Positions 1-6,033 of a DNA stretch of 6,899 bases are shown here, one piece after another. The translations under genes were made by a program, and so were the position numbers. Below the pieces are notes generated by a model, which was given only the letters and a program-made list of their open reading frames with translations, was not told where the DNA came from and searched no databases. The stretch is from Nanobdellota archaeon (lineage in GTDB: Archaea; Nanobdellota; Nanobdellia; SCGC-AAA011-G17; VGLX01). The stretch spans positions 1-6,899 of the forward strand of contig JAHIPG010000092.1 in the NCBI GenBank assembly GCA_018894775.1, given 5' to 3'. Each line of letters begins with the position of its first letter. The first letter of the stretch is position 1.

Positions 1-1
1 A

Positions 2-565
2 ACCAAAGAAAAAATAGTACTGCAAAACTTCAGGATAGAAGGACTGAGCATAAAATCCTGCTTCCAGAGGATGAACTACATAACAGCAAGCATGTTCGAA
101 GACATAATAAAAGGAGAACACTCAAGCATAAAAGAAAAAGAGAAAAATCTGACAAAATTCTACTACATGGCAATAAGACTGATAAGAGAATACCTGCAGG
201 AAGGAAAATACGTACAAAAAGACGACATGACACTGGTCAAAGCAATGGACTATCGATTAGCCTGCGAAAAACTGGAACGGTTAGCGGACGAACTAAAAAA
301 CATATCAGGGAAAAAAACAAACGAAAAAGTATTGAAACTTGCAGAAAAAATAAACCAAGAATACATGAAGATAACATCTGCATTCTTAAATGAAGATTTT
401 GAGGAAGCCATAAAGATGTGGAACAAATACAAACAATACACAAAAGAATCCATAGCATTAGAAAAGAAACTAAAAAATGAACAAAGCAAAGAGGTACTAC
501 ACTCTTATATGAAAGTGCTAGAATACATAAAAGACATCTCTAACCTCGTAAGAGGGAAAAAATAA
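2..565 (+). CDS. PhoU-like phosphate uptake regulator, C-terminal part (5' end outside window)
   Basis: The reading frame is open to the left window edge, so this is a partial gene of 187 visible residues; the first in-window ATG (base 71) is internal, because conserved sequence continues upstream of it. The protein is all-helical and charged. It shows two PhoU-like repeats. The first runs from about residue 23 to 103 and contains YRLACEKLERLADELKNI, matching the PhoU helix signature R-x-[IL]-E-R-[IL]-x-D. The second, about 110-184, ends in YMKVLEYIKDISNLV. PhoU proteins modulate phosphate uptake through PstSCAB and two-component or transcriptional partners. Archaeal versions often carry an N-terminal AbrB-type DNA-binding domain, which would lie outside this window. 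I see no pst genes here, so the phosphate link is family knowledge only. It ends 4 bases before the stop of a convergent gene. Confidence 0.72.
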   Translation, partial: TKEKIVLQNFRIEGLSIKSCFQRMNYITASMFEDIIKGEHSSIKEKEKNLTKFYYMAIRLIREYLQEGKYVQKDDMTLVKAMDYRLACEKLERLADELKNISGKKTNEKVLKLAEKINQEYMKITSAFLNEDFEEAIKMWNKYKQYTKESIALEKKLKNEQSKEVLHSYMKVLEYIKDISNLVRGKK

Positions 566-569
566 AAAA
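557..569 (-). terminator. T-tract terminator of the CPKC protein gene
   Basis: Immediately after the TAA stop of the minus-strand gene (570-1049), the minus strand reads six T, one A, six T. Archaeal RNA polymerase terminates at such T tracts without needing a hairpin. The tract overlaps the last codons and stop of the convergent PhoU-like gene. No comparable T tract follows the PhoU-like gene on the plus strand. Confidence 0.55.
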
Positions 570-1049
570 TTATCTTATCTGAGCCAATATCACAACATAA
601 TTCTTACCATACTTCTTCGCACACTTAGGACAGGTAGTATAGAAGAAATACATCCTAAGAACACCTTTCTTCAGATCATCATTGACATGCTTCTTGGTCT
701 CCTTGATCCAGGACTTCATGTTATTATAAGAGCCTTCAAAGACCTTACTTATGAAAACACCTGAAAGCTTCATATTCTCAGCATTTGGGATGTTCTTTGT
801 TGTAGCTACATATAAGTCTGAGCCGAACAAAGAGTTCTCATCAGAAAACCACTCAGACTTCCTAGGCCAACCACCATTGTCTTTGATAAGCTTAGTAGTC
901 TTAGTCATTACGCTACCAAAATTCAACGGTATATGGAAAAAACTTTTAACTCGCGTCTTGACAAACTTCTTATTTTTCCAGGTAATCTTCTTATGATCCC
1001 AAGGCTTTGGGTCAAATTTAGGACAACATTCTTTTGCTTCTTCTGGCAT
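570..1049 (-). CDS. Conserved small CPKC-containing protein of unknown function (often labelled 'hydrolase')
   Basis: The 159-residue protein has no signal peptide or membrane segment. It resembles, from memory, a family found in archaea and bacteria that opens with a CPKFDPxPWD-type motif (here residues 9-18, preceded by another Cys). That family also has a HIPLNFGSVMTK block (39-50), a SDENSLFGSDLY block (69-80) and a C-terminal TTCPKCAKKYGKNYVV block (138-153). Databases often call it 'hydrolase', but I see no standard hydrolase triad, so I leave the activity open. The CPKC pair (140, 143), perhaps with Cys8/Cys9, could bind metal or act in redox chemistry; this is inference. The ATG at 1049 is supported by GAGGTG seven bases upstream and a TATA box further up. 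It lies 64 bases downstream of the eight-gene array on the same strand but appears to have its own promoter. Confidence 0.7.
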   Translation of the reverse strand: MPEEAKECCPKFDPKPWDHKKITWKNKKFVKTRVKSFFHIPLNFGSVMTKTTKLIKDNGGWPRKSEWFSDENSLFGSDLYVATTKNIPNAENMKLSGVFISKVFEGSYNNMKSWIKETKKHVNDDLKKGVLRMYFFYTTCPKCAKKYGKNYVVILAQIR

Positions 1050-1056
1050 TTATTAC

Positions 1057-1062
1057 CACCTC
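1057..1062 (-). promoter_or_regulatory. Ribosome binding site GAGGTG
   Basis: Minus-strand GAGGTG lies 7 bases before the ATG at 1049. It matches the archaeal 16S anti-Shine-Dalgarno tail and fixes the start of the CPKC protein. Confidence 0.65.
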
Positions 1063-1092
1063 ACTTTTATAGCAATGGAAAAAGAATTAAAA

Positions 1093-1101
1093 TTATATAA
1101 A
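1093..1101 (-). promoter_or_regulatory. Archaeal TATA box TTTATATAA
   Basis: Minus-strand TTTATATAA is a close match to the archaeal TATA box. Its centre is near 1097, which predicts a transcription start around 1070-1075 and a leader of about 20-25 bases. That leader would contain the GAGGTG ribosome binding site. This gives the CPKC protein gene its own promoter, separate from the array upstream. No clear BRE was identified. Confidence 0.55.
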
Positions 1102-1113
1102 GATTACTGAAAA

Positions 1114-1839
1114 TTAAAGCGGCCAAACCTTAACCCCTTTCTCGTAAATCTCACCTTCTAAATCATGGTCACCACAGATATTCTTAATCTTACCATGAAC
1201 CATGATCTTTCCACCATTAAGTTTCCAACCAGCCTGAACAACATCACCATGGATAGTGATAAGCCCATCATCCATATCATAACCTGTTTCCTTACCAGCA
1301 TTACCATTGATGATTATCTCACCGCCCTGCATAGTAAAACCTGCTTGGTCACCAGCATCACCATCAACAACTATCTTACCGCCAAGCATGTTATGACCTA
1401 CAAGATAAGCAGCATTACCTCTCAAACATAATTCACCCCCATACATGTGATAACCCAAGCTGTAACCTGCATCACCAAGAATGTAAACCTTACCCTGTTT
1501 CAAAGCTGTTCCTAAACCATCAAGAACAAGGTCTCCAGGAAATTCAAGATTAAAAGTATCCTCAGGCTTGATGATCTTATTCACCAAAGCAGATACATAA
1601 TTACCAGCCCAACAGTCATTAGTCAACTTATATAGAATCTTACAGAACTCTTCCAAGTTAAACTGATCATAAATTATGCCCTTAGAAATCTTAACAGCCT
1701 GATTATAAAGCTTACCTGTCTCATTAAAACGATCATAACCTCCTGCAATCCTGAACAAAGACCTATTCGAATAATCATCCAATAGCTCCTCTAATTTTTT
1801 CTCAGCACCTTTTGCAACAAACCCTTTTGGCAATCTCAT
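1114..1839 (-). CDS. GXGXG-type right-handed beta-helix protein with N-terminal MRLPxGF tag
   Basis: The 241-residue soluble protein is the last gene of the array. Residues 1-7 (MRLPKGF) match the N-terminal motif of the upstream paralogues and are followed by a charged helix (11-22). Residues about 58-92 form a mixed block with NLEEFC and YVSALVN. Residues about 115-230 are tandem coils of about 19 residues with the pattern GG-x-[IVL]-x-[VI]-x-G-[ND]-A-G, typical of the GXGXG beta-helix of glutamate synthase C-terminal domains and formylmethanofuran dehydrogenase subunit C. No flavin, Fe-S or glutaminase domain accompanies it, so neither enzyme role is supported; a scaffold or binding role is inferred. 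The end (GEIY...KVWP) matches the neighbour at 1836-2612. The start overlaps that neighbour's stop by ATGA, and AGGAGG sits 8 bases upstream. Confidence 0.8.
   Translation of the reverse strand: MRLPKGFVAKGAEKKLEELLDDYSNRSLFRIAGGYDRFNETGKLYNQAVKISKGIIYDQFNLEEFCKILYKLTNDCWAGNYVSALVNKIIKPEDTFNLEFPGDLVLDGLGTALKQGKVYILGDAGYSLGYHMYGGELCLRGNAAYLVGHNMLGGKIVVDGDAGDQAGFTMQGGEIIINGNAGKETGYDMDDGLITIHGDVVQAGWKLNGGKIMVHGKIKNICGDHDLEGEIYEKGVKVWPL
1165..1497 (-). repeat. Beta-helix coil repeats (about 57-base units) in the 1114-1839 gene
   Basis: About six consecutive protein coils of 17-20 residues, each carrying GG-x-[IVL]-x-[VI]-x-G, give a degenerate tandem repeat of about 57 bases. On the plus strand this shows as recurring 'ttaccatcaac' and 'accattgatgat' phrases. 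It is a coding repeat of a solenoid fold, not a CRISPR or satellite: the units are degenerate and stay in frame. Confidence 0.75.
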
Positions 1840-2612
1840 TTTTTCTTCCTCCTATTCGGCTTAGGCCAAATCTTCTTATCATTGAGATAAATCATACCTT
1901 TGATCTCTTCAGTGAATTTTTTCTGATGGATATCTCCATAAACATGAAGCTCACCAGCATCCATCGCACCAACTTTCTCAACATTACCATAGACAGTAAC
2001 CTTTCCTCCTTCCATACCATTACAAACATCCTCCCCTGCATTACCCTTGATAATTATCTCACCATCATTCATATCATATCCCAAATCAGTTTCTACAGAA
2101 CCATTAACAATAATCTTACCTCCTTCCAGATTATAACCTACATAATCGGTTGCATTACCATCAACAACAAGCTCACCACCATTCATCTGCCATCCAAGAT
2201 ACTGACCTACACTACCTTCGATAACCAATTTACCCTTGGATATGCAGTTGGCCAAAGAATCTAAAGGCGCCAAAGGCTCTATCCTTATCTCATCAACAGT
2301 TGAATCAAGAAGATTATTAATCAAAGCAGAAACGTAAAGACCTGATTTATCATCATAGTTCACAACATACCTCACAAAATCCTGAAGATTACAAACATCA
2401 TATCTCAAATTCCTAGCACACTCTAAAGCAAACTCATAAGACTCATTATCTTTAAGAATTCCTTTCTTAACCTCCTTATAATAATCATTAAAATCAAGGA
2501 AAAGATTATCCAAAGCATCTTTCCTGCGCTTCTTCTTCAGATCACTAGTATTCTTCAACATGTCCTCAACAGAAACATCTTTCTTTGTCAGAAAACTTTT
2601 AGGAATCTTCAA
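1836..2612 (-). CDS. GXGXG-type right-handed beta-helix protein, second copy, TTG start
   Basis: This 258-residue soluble protein is a paralogue of the one at 1114-1839. It starts MKIPKSF, then has a lysine-rich helical region (11-52), a block with NLQDF and YVSALIN (75-99), and about seven beta-helix coils (126-245) such as GGELVVDGNA and GGKIIVNGS. It ends GMIY...KIWP plus a basic tail NRRKKK. The start codon is TTG. It is chosen because it restores the conserved N-terminal motif, makes the same 4-base overlap (TTGA) with the upstream stop as all other junctions, and has AGGAGG 8 bases upstream. The fold is that of the glutamate synthase or FwdC GXGXG domain. No associated catalytic subunit is encoded here, so the role is unknown. 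Adjacent tandem duplication with the next gene is likely. Confidence 0.8.
   Translation of the reverse strand: MKIPKSFLTKKDVSVEDMLKNTSDLKKKRRKDALDNLFLDFNDYYKEVKKGILKDNESYEFALECARNLRYDVCNLQDFVRYVVNYDDKSGLYVSALINNLLDSTVDEIRIEPLAPLDSLANCISKGKLVIEGSVGQYLGWQMNGGELVVDGNATDYVGYNLEGGKIIVNGSVETDLGYDMNDGEIIIKGNAGEDVCNGMEGGKVTVYGNVEKVGAMDAGELHVYGDIHQKKFTEEIKGMIYLNDKKIWPKPNRRKKK
1848..1853 (-). promoter_or_regulatory. Ribosome binding site AGGAGG inside the upstream gene's RR codons
   Basis: AGGAGG lies 8 bases before the ATG at 1839. The same six bases are the two arginine codons of the NRRKKK tail of the upstream protein (1836-2612). Confidence 0.75.
1878..2237 (-). repeat. Beta-helix coil repeats in the 1836-2612 gene
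   Basis: About seven coils of 17-19 residues (residues 126-245), each with a G-[GDA]-[EKG]-x-x-[VI] strand and a turn glycine, form a degenerate in-frame repeat of about 57 bases. The register is regular except for the shortened last coils near residues 209-225. Confidence 0.75.
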
Positions 2613-3319
2613 GGCAAAGCCCTCCTGATAGCTTCAGTATCTCCCATCACATGCTCATTAACTAAGTTGCATACCCTATAATGAAGATATAAGTCAGGCA
2701 GCATAGTAAACAAACCTGTGCTTTCTAGATATTTACCAAAAAGAAAACCTGCAATACCCCCACCTAAGAATCCAGCCCCTATAAAACTAAAACCTGCAAC
2801 ACCTAAAGCAGCCATCACACCCACAAGACCCCCAGCAGAACCAAGAGCAGCAGTACCTAAAACCCCTCCAATCTCACAAGCATCCCTAAACTTAACATTG
2901 CTAAAAAGATCACTTAAACTTTGATATCTCTTGACCCTATCACAGAACTTCTTAACATTCTTCTTAGGAAGATTGACATAATGATAATTCCAATACTCTC
3001 CCTGAAAAGCAGTATCTCCTATATCCACATAATTATAGATTCCGATAAAAAAATCAACATCCTTACTCCCAGAATCCCTCAACCAAAAATCCCAATTCTT
3101 ATACTCAAAATTATATCTGGAATAATCCTGCCTACGAAGCATATCATTAAGCCTATCATGGAAAACCTCTTTCTCAATATGAGTCCAAGAACTTATAATA
3201 TCATCCACATCTTCAGGGATAACACTATTATCTCCTTTAGGAACATAAGACTCCTCCAAAAGCTGATTAGTCTTATCTTCCAAATCCTTATCTGGCCTAA
3301 AGCTATTAGGAATCTTCAA
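2609..3319 (-). CDS. N-terminal-tagged membrane hairpin protein, glycine-rich hairpin, TTG start
   Basis: I do not recognise this 236-residue protein outside the local family. Residues 1-21 (MKIPNSFRP, then KDLEDKTNQL) are the shared tag. Residues about 35-135 form a soluble aromatic-rich domain with DYSRY (65-69), an FWLRD block (78-82) and NVKKFC (121-126). Residues about 147-196 are two hydrophobic, glycine- and alanine-rich segments with repeated small residues, spaced like a glycine zipper. The polar tail ends IRRALP. No signal peptide is seen, so both ends probably face the cytoplasm. TTG is chosen because it restores the conserved N-terminus, overlaps the upstream stop as TTGA, and has AGGGGG 8 bases upstream. 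Function unknown; a membrane-anchored subunit is inferred. Confidence 0.75.
   Translation of the reverse strand: MKIPNSFRPDKDLEDKTNQLLEESYVPKGDNSVIPEDVDDIISSWTHIEKEVFHDRLNDMLRRQDYSRYNFEYKNWDFWLRDSGSKDVDFFIGIYNYVDIGDTAFQGEYWNYHYVNLPKKNVKKFCDRVKRYQSLSDLFSNVKFRDACEIGGVLGTAALGSAGGLVGVMAALGVAGFSFIGAGFLGGGIAGFLFGKYLESTGLFTMLPDLYLHYRVCNLVNEHVMGDTEAIRRALP
2621..2626 (-). promoter_or_regulatory. Ribosome binding site AGGAGG supporting a TTG start
   Basis: AGGAGG lies 8 bases before the TTG at 2612 and supports that unusual start. The same bases encode the RR of the IRRALP tail of the upstream protein. Confidence 0.75.
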
Positions 3320-4083
3320 TTATCTAACCCCCTAATCAAAGCATAACGGTTATTATTCTGAACGTACTCATTACACATGTCATTAAGCTCATCTACAAAG
3401 TTATCACTCTCCTTATGCAAAATCCGTTTATAACAATCTGATACTATAATCCTTCCTGCATAAAGACCGGCAGCACCAAGAACAACACCTGCGAGTGGAA
3501 CGATAAGAACAGAACCTGAAGTTGCAGCAATCCTCAGTATAGAGTTCAAAGCAATACCACTAGTAAGACCGGCAAGACCCCCCACAAAAAACTCAGGCAA
3601 CATACTCTTATCCTTGCCAACCATAGCCCAATGACTTTTACCTCCCTCATTAAGGATTGCCTTTATATCGCCTAACCTTTCAATATTCAAGATATAGTCA
3701 TCAAAATTTTTTATGGGCAATCTACCATAAGAATAATTCTTATTATAATTGTAAGCACATGCAGTAACGACAGAGACATCCCCTTTATAGTAAGGACTGT
3801 TCTTTACCCAATGACAATAGTTATCATTCTCATAGACATAGCTGGAAAAATCCCTCTTCTCAAAGAGACCCTTTGCCATAGAATGAGATTTTTCAGTAGG
3901 CTTACCGAACCTATCAAATGCATCAAGTATTGCTTCAAGTTCTCTGTCTGCAACATCAGGATTCTTATCCATAAGGTTAGCACCCTCAACAAGATCATTT
4001 GTTTTCCCATCAACATCCTTATTTGGTCTAAACGCTTTTGGTATCTTTATATTTTTTTTATATTTTATCATTCTATCTTTCAT
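3316..4083 (-). CDS. N-terminal-tagged membrane hairpin protein with 11-residue leader before the tag
   Basis: This 255-residue paralogue of unknown function has its conserved tag (KIPKAFRPNKD) at residues 13-23, after an extra basic stretch MKDRMIKYKKN. The position of the usual start Met (residue 12) is an ATA isoleucine codon. The ATG at 4083 is preferred because it gives the standard ATGA overlap with the upstream gene and has GGAGG 10 bases before it. Met5 (4071) is an alternative. The soluble domain has DFSSY (78-82), CHWVK (90-94), a YSYGR block (117-121) and NFDDY (126-130). Hydrophobic segments lie at about 162-182 and 189-212, rich in Gly, Ala and Leu. A helical tail ends ALIRGLDN. 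It is probably an integral membrane protein with a cytosolic N-domain. Confidence 0.72.
   Translation of the reverse strand: MKDRMIKYKKNIKIPKAFRPNKDVDGKTNDLVEGANLMDKNPDVADRELEAILDAFDRFGKPTEKSHSMAKGLFEKRDFSSYVYENDNYCHWVKNSPYYKGDVSVVTACAYNYNKNYSYGRLPIKNFDDYILNIERLGDIKAILNEGGKSHWAMVGKDKSMLPEFFVGGLAGLTSGIALNSILRIAATSGSVLIVPLAGVVLGAAGLYAGRIIVSDCYKRILHKESDNFVDELNDMCNEYVQNNNRYALIRGLDN
3328..3333 (-). promoter_or_regulatory. Ribosome binding site AGGGGG supporting a TTG start
   Basis: AGGGGG lies 8 bases before the TTG at 3319. The position is the same as at sister junctions, but the motif is weaker than AGGAGG. It overlaps the codons for Arg-Gly in the upstream protein's tail. Confidence 0.55.
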
Positions 4084-4835
4084 TTGAACGCAGCCTCCAC
4101 AGCTTTTTTATCCTCAACGATAACATTATAGCTTAAATTTTTAAGATTATCTAAACCTTTTGTGTATTTTTTAAAATATTTGGTCCTAACATAATCTGAT
4201 ATTTTGTTAATAGAAATCAAACCAGCCAAAGAGATCATAGCAGCACTACCCATAGCCGTGAAGAAAACACCCTCGGACAAAGCTAAAATAGAGCTCCCAA
4301 AAAAAGTGTTAAAACCAAAAAATCCTAAAGATGCTCCTAAAGGTATAGCACAAAAAGAAGCATAAATAACATGAGTTTCTGTCTTAGAAGAATCAACAGC
4401 ATATTCCCTGTCAGTCAAAACTTTCTCAATATCATTACAAACCTTCTCAAGATTACCATAGTTTATATGAGCAAAACTATAACGGTTAACATCCTTATAA
4501 CGCTTAAGACTGCGCCTGGAAAAAAGATACGCACTATAAGGATCATAAGGATCGTCTTTAATCCAATGGATGAAACGTTTAGTATCCTTATACACCTTAT
4601 ACTTCTTATCCTCAACCATATCATAAACAGCATTATGAATTTCCTGGCAATCACCACACCAGCTATCCATCGTAGAATATTTATCACATGTATTGAATTT
4701 TTTAAGAACTTTCTCAAGATCGCTAGAACCTTCAGGAATCTCATAATCTTTTCTAAGGATATATGCCTCTTGCTCCAGCTGTTTAGTCTTTTCATCCAAA
4801 TCCTTGTTCATCCTGAAAGTCTGCGGCAGTTTCAT
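4080..4835 (-). CDS. N-terminal-tagged membrane hairpin protein
   Basis: The 251-residue protein is an unrecognised member of the local paralogue family. The tag is MKLPQTFRMNKDLDEKT (1-17). The soluble domain has a cysteine cluster (Cys50, Cys60, Cys63, the last two as CGDC), an IHWIKDDPYDPYSAYLFSRR block (89-108), YSFAH (119-123) and NLEKVC (128-133). Hydrophobic segments lie at about 155-180 (with FFGFNTFFG) and 186-208. The tail is lysine-rich and ends AVEAAFK. Paralogues lack the cysteine cluster, so it is either specific or incidental. The ATG at 4835 forms the standard ATGA overlap. The nearest ribosome-binding-like sequence is only AAGAG, and a GGGGG run lies too far upstream, so translation probably depends on coupling with the gene before it. 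Confidence 0.75.
   Translation of the reverse strand: MKLPQTFRMNKDLDEKTKQLEQEAYILRKDYEIPEGSSDLEKVLKKFNTCDKYSTMDSWCGDCQEIHNAVYDMVEDKKYKVYKDTKRFIHWIKDDPYDPYSAYLFSRRSLKRYKDVNRYSFAHINYGNLEKVCNDIEKVLTDREYAVDSSKTETHVIYASFCAIPLGASLGFFGFNTFFGSSILALSEGVFFTAMGSAAMISLAGLISINKISDYVRTKYFKKYTKGLDNLKNLSYNVIVEDKKAVEAAFK
4094..4098 (-). promoter_or_regulatory. Ribosome binding site GGAGG
   Basis: GGAGG lies 10 bases before the ATG at 4083, within the codons for Val-Glu-Ala of the upstream protein's tail. Here the motif is out of register with the arginine codons used at other junctions. Confidence 0.55.
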
Positions 4836-5560
4836 GTAAAAGCTCTTATCAAAGCCCCCTTATTATCCTTAACAATCTCCTCTGAAAGATATCCCATATC
4901 ATCATGCTCCTTATCATAAATCTTATCACCTATCTTCCTTACACCTTTAAGAGCATAATCTGAAAACATCACCCATTTACAAGCCCCAAGACTGGAACCT
5001 AAAAGGAAAGACTGGCACTGTGCGAATGCCACCAAAGGCATACCAAAAAGATAACTGGAAGCAGCAATCGCAGTCACACCACCAAAAATTATGCCACCTG
5101 TAAGCATGTAAGCCTTAACCTTCTTACCAAACCTATCACTATGCAACCAGTTCTGTTTCTTGTCAATATCAGAATGAGACTCAAATACCTTACAGAACTT
5201 CTCAAGATTCTCAGTATCTGTCCTCGCGAAACAATAAGATTTATTGTTCAAGTGATTATTCTTACGTATAAACACATAGCTTCCTAACTTATACAAAGGA
5301 TCCTGCTTGCTCCAAAACTGATATTTGAACCTTCCAGGAATAGGTTTATAATCAGCCTGTCCTAAAAGAATATCAACAGCAGGGTGTATATTAATATCCA
5401 GATAACCCAAATGATTATTATCATAATTAGCCAGAACACTATCCAAGAGTTCCTGATTAATATTCGGACTATCAACTCTATTGATGTTAGCCTCTTCGAT
5501 AAGCTCCTCTGTCTTATCATCCAGATTCTTCTGAGGCCTGAAAGTATTTGGTAATTTCAT
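4832..5560 (-). CDS. N-terminal-tagged membrane hairpin protein, closest to the first gene of the array
   Basis: The 242-residue protein carries the tag MKLPNTFRPQKNLDDKTEEL (1-20). Its soluble domain reads AVDILLGQADYKPIPG (61-76), FWSKQDPLYKLGSYVFIRK (82-100), YCFAR (109-113) and NLEKFC (118-123). These blocks pair well with VDILIDRSDYQVVP, HWYKQDPL and NLENFC of the protein starting at 6785, making the two the closest relatives in the array. Hydrophobic segments lie at about 150-171 and 173-198, the second with Cys182 and Cys194. The tail ends ALIRAFT, matching ALRRAFS of that relative. The ATG at 5560 forms an ATGA overlap but has no visible Shine-Dalgarno sequence in the preceding 20 bases. 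Function unknown. Confidence 0.75.
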   Translation of the reverse strand: MKLPNTFRPQKNLDDKTEELIEEANINRVDSPNINQELLDSVLANYDNNHLGYLDINIHPAVDILLGQADYKPIPGRFKYQFWSKQDPLYKLGSYVFIRKNNHLNNKSYCFARTDTENLEKFCKVFESHSDIDKKQNWLHSDRFGKKVKAYMLTGGIIFGGVTAIAASSYLFGMPLVAFAQCQSFLLGSSLGACKWVMFSDYALKGVRKIGDKIYDKEHDDMGYLSEEIVKDNKGALIRAFT

Positions 5561-6033
5561 TTTCTAACATTCATCTGGAGCGAATGCTCAAGCAAAGAAC
5601 CATACGCTCCTTTGATGTATTCACCTTCCTCCTGAATCTCTCTTATCCTCCCACTTATGTAAGTTACATAGACATGATCCTGCTCAGCAAGCACATAATC
5701 AAACAGATTATTGATGTCAAACCAACGGATAAACTTAAAAAAATTTACCGTCCTCAAACCTAGTTTACTGTCTTCCGTCAACTGCCCTGCCATCATCTTA
5801 AAGTCTTCGTACCTGCTTTCATCAGAATAGTCGCAGATAGTCAGGACCATGTCATGCATCTTTCCTCTTTCCTTAAACCAAACTAAAGCATTAAGCTTAT
5901 CATACAACTTTTGATAATCATCACCATAAATATCCAAAAGCTCATTGTCTATACTTAACAGATTTCCAGTTACCATTTTCTCAATCTTCTCATCAAGATT
6001 CTTACTTGGTCGGAATGATTCTGGAAGTTTCAT
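5557..6033 (-). CDS. Short array member: tag plus soluble domain, no membrane hairpin
   Basis: At 158 residues this is the shortest array member. It has the tag MKLPESFRPSKNLDEKIEKM (1-20) and part of the soluble domain: MHDMVLTICDYSDE (59-72), comparable to DYS blocks in sister proteins, and FIRWFDINNLFDYV (101-114), which takes the place of the HW-x-K-DP block. It lacks a clear copy of the N-L-x-x-F-C motif, has no hydrophobic hairpin, and does not end in the R-A-F type tail; it ends NVRK. It may be a soluble partner of the hairpin proteins or a deletion derivative still translated in the operon. The ATG at 6033 is well supported by an ATGA overlap and AGGAGG 8 bases upstream. Function unknown. 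Confidence 0.72.
   Translation of the reverse strand: MKLPESFRPSKNLDEKIEKMVTGNLLSIDNELLDIYGDDYQKLYDKLNALVWFKERGKMHDMVLTICDYSDESRYEDFKMMAGQLTEDSKLGLRTVNFFKFIRWFDINNLFDYVLAEQDHVYVTYISGRIREIQEEGEYIKGAYGSLLEHSLQMNVRK

Noticed and set aside
30..489. Several minus-strand frames opposite the PhoU-like gene
   Set aside because: Leu/Ser/Cys-rich translations are typical of the reverse of Lys/Glu-rich helices. The plus frame has a family match and is open to the window edge.
1165..2237. Regular repeats suggesting a CRISPR array or satellite
   Set aside because: Units are degenerate, in frame, about 57 bases long without constant repeats and unique spacers, and are explained by beta-helix coils.
1812..2264. 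Plus-strand open frame of 150 codons with a repetitive Ile/Thr/Asn-rich translation
   Set aside because: It is the antisense shadow of the beta-helix repeats in the minus-strand gene 1836-2612. Its apparent repeats mirror those coils, and it has no ribosome binding site.
1114..2612. Assignment of the beta-helix genes as fwdC or a glutamate synthase subunit
   Set aside because: Only the coil pattern matches. The N-terminal halves are different and no partner subunit is encoded nearby.
2921..3346. Plus-strand open frame of 141 codons
   Set aside because: Antisense shadow spanning a gene junction of the array; Ile/Pro-rich with no recognisable motif or ribosome binding site.
4647..4688. Possible zinc site from Cys50, Cys60 and Cys63 in the protein starting at 4835
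   Set aside because: Only three cysteines, not shared by any paralogue, and no fourth ligand is clear. Noted in the gene entry but not claimed.
4371..4919. Plus-strand open frame of 182 codons
   Set aside because: It lies antisense across two well-supported overlapping array genes. The translation is low-complexity, rich in Ile and Leu, as expected for the complement of Asn/Asp/Lys-rich coding.
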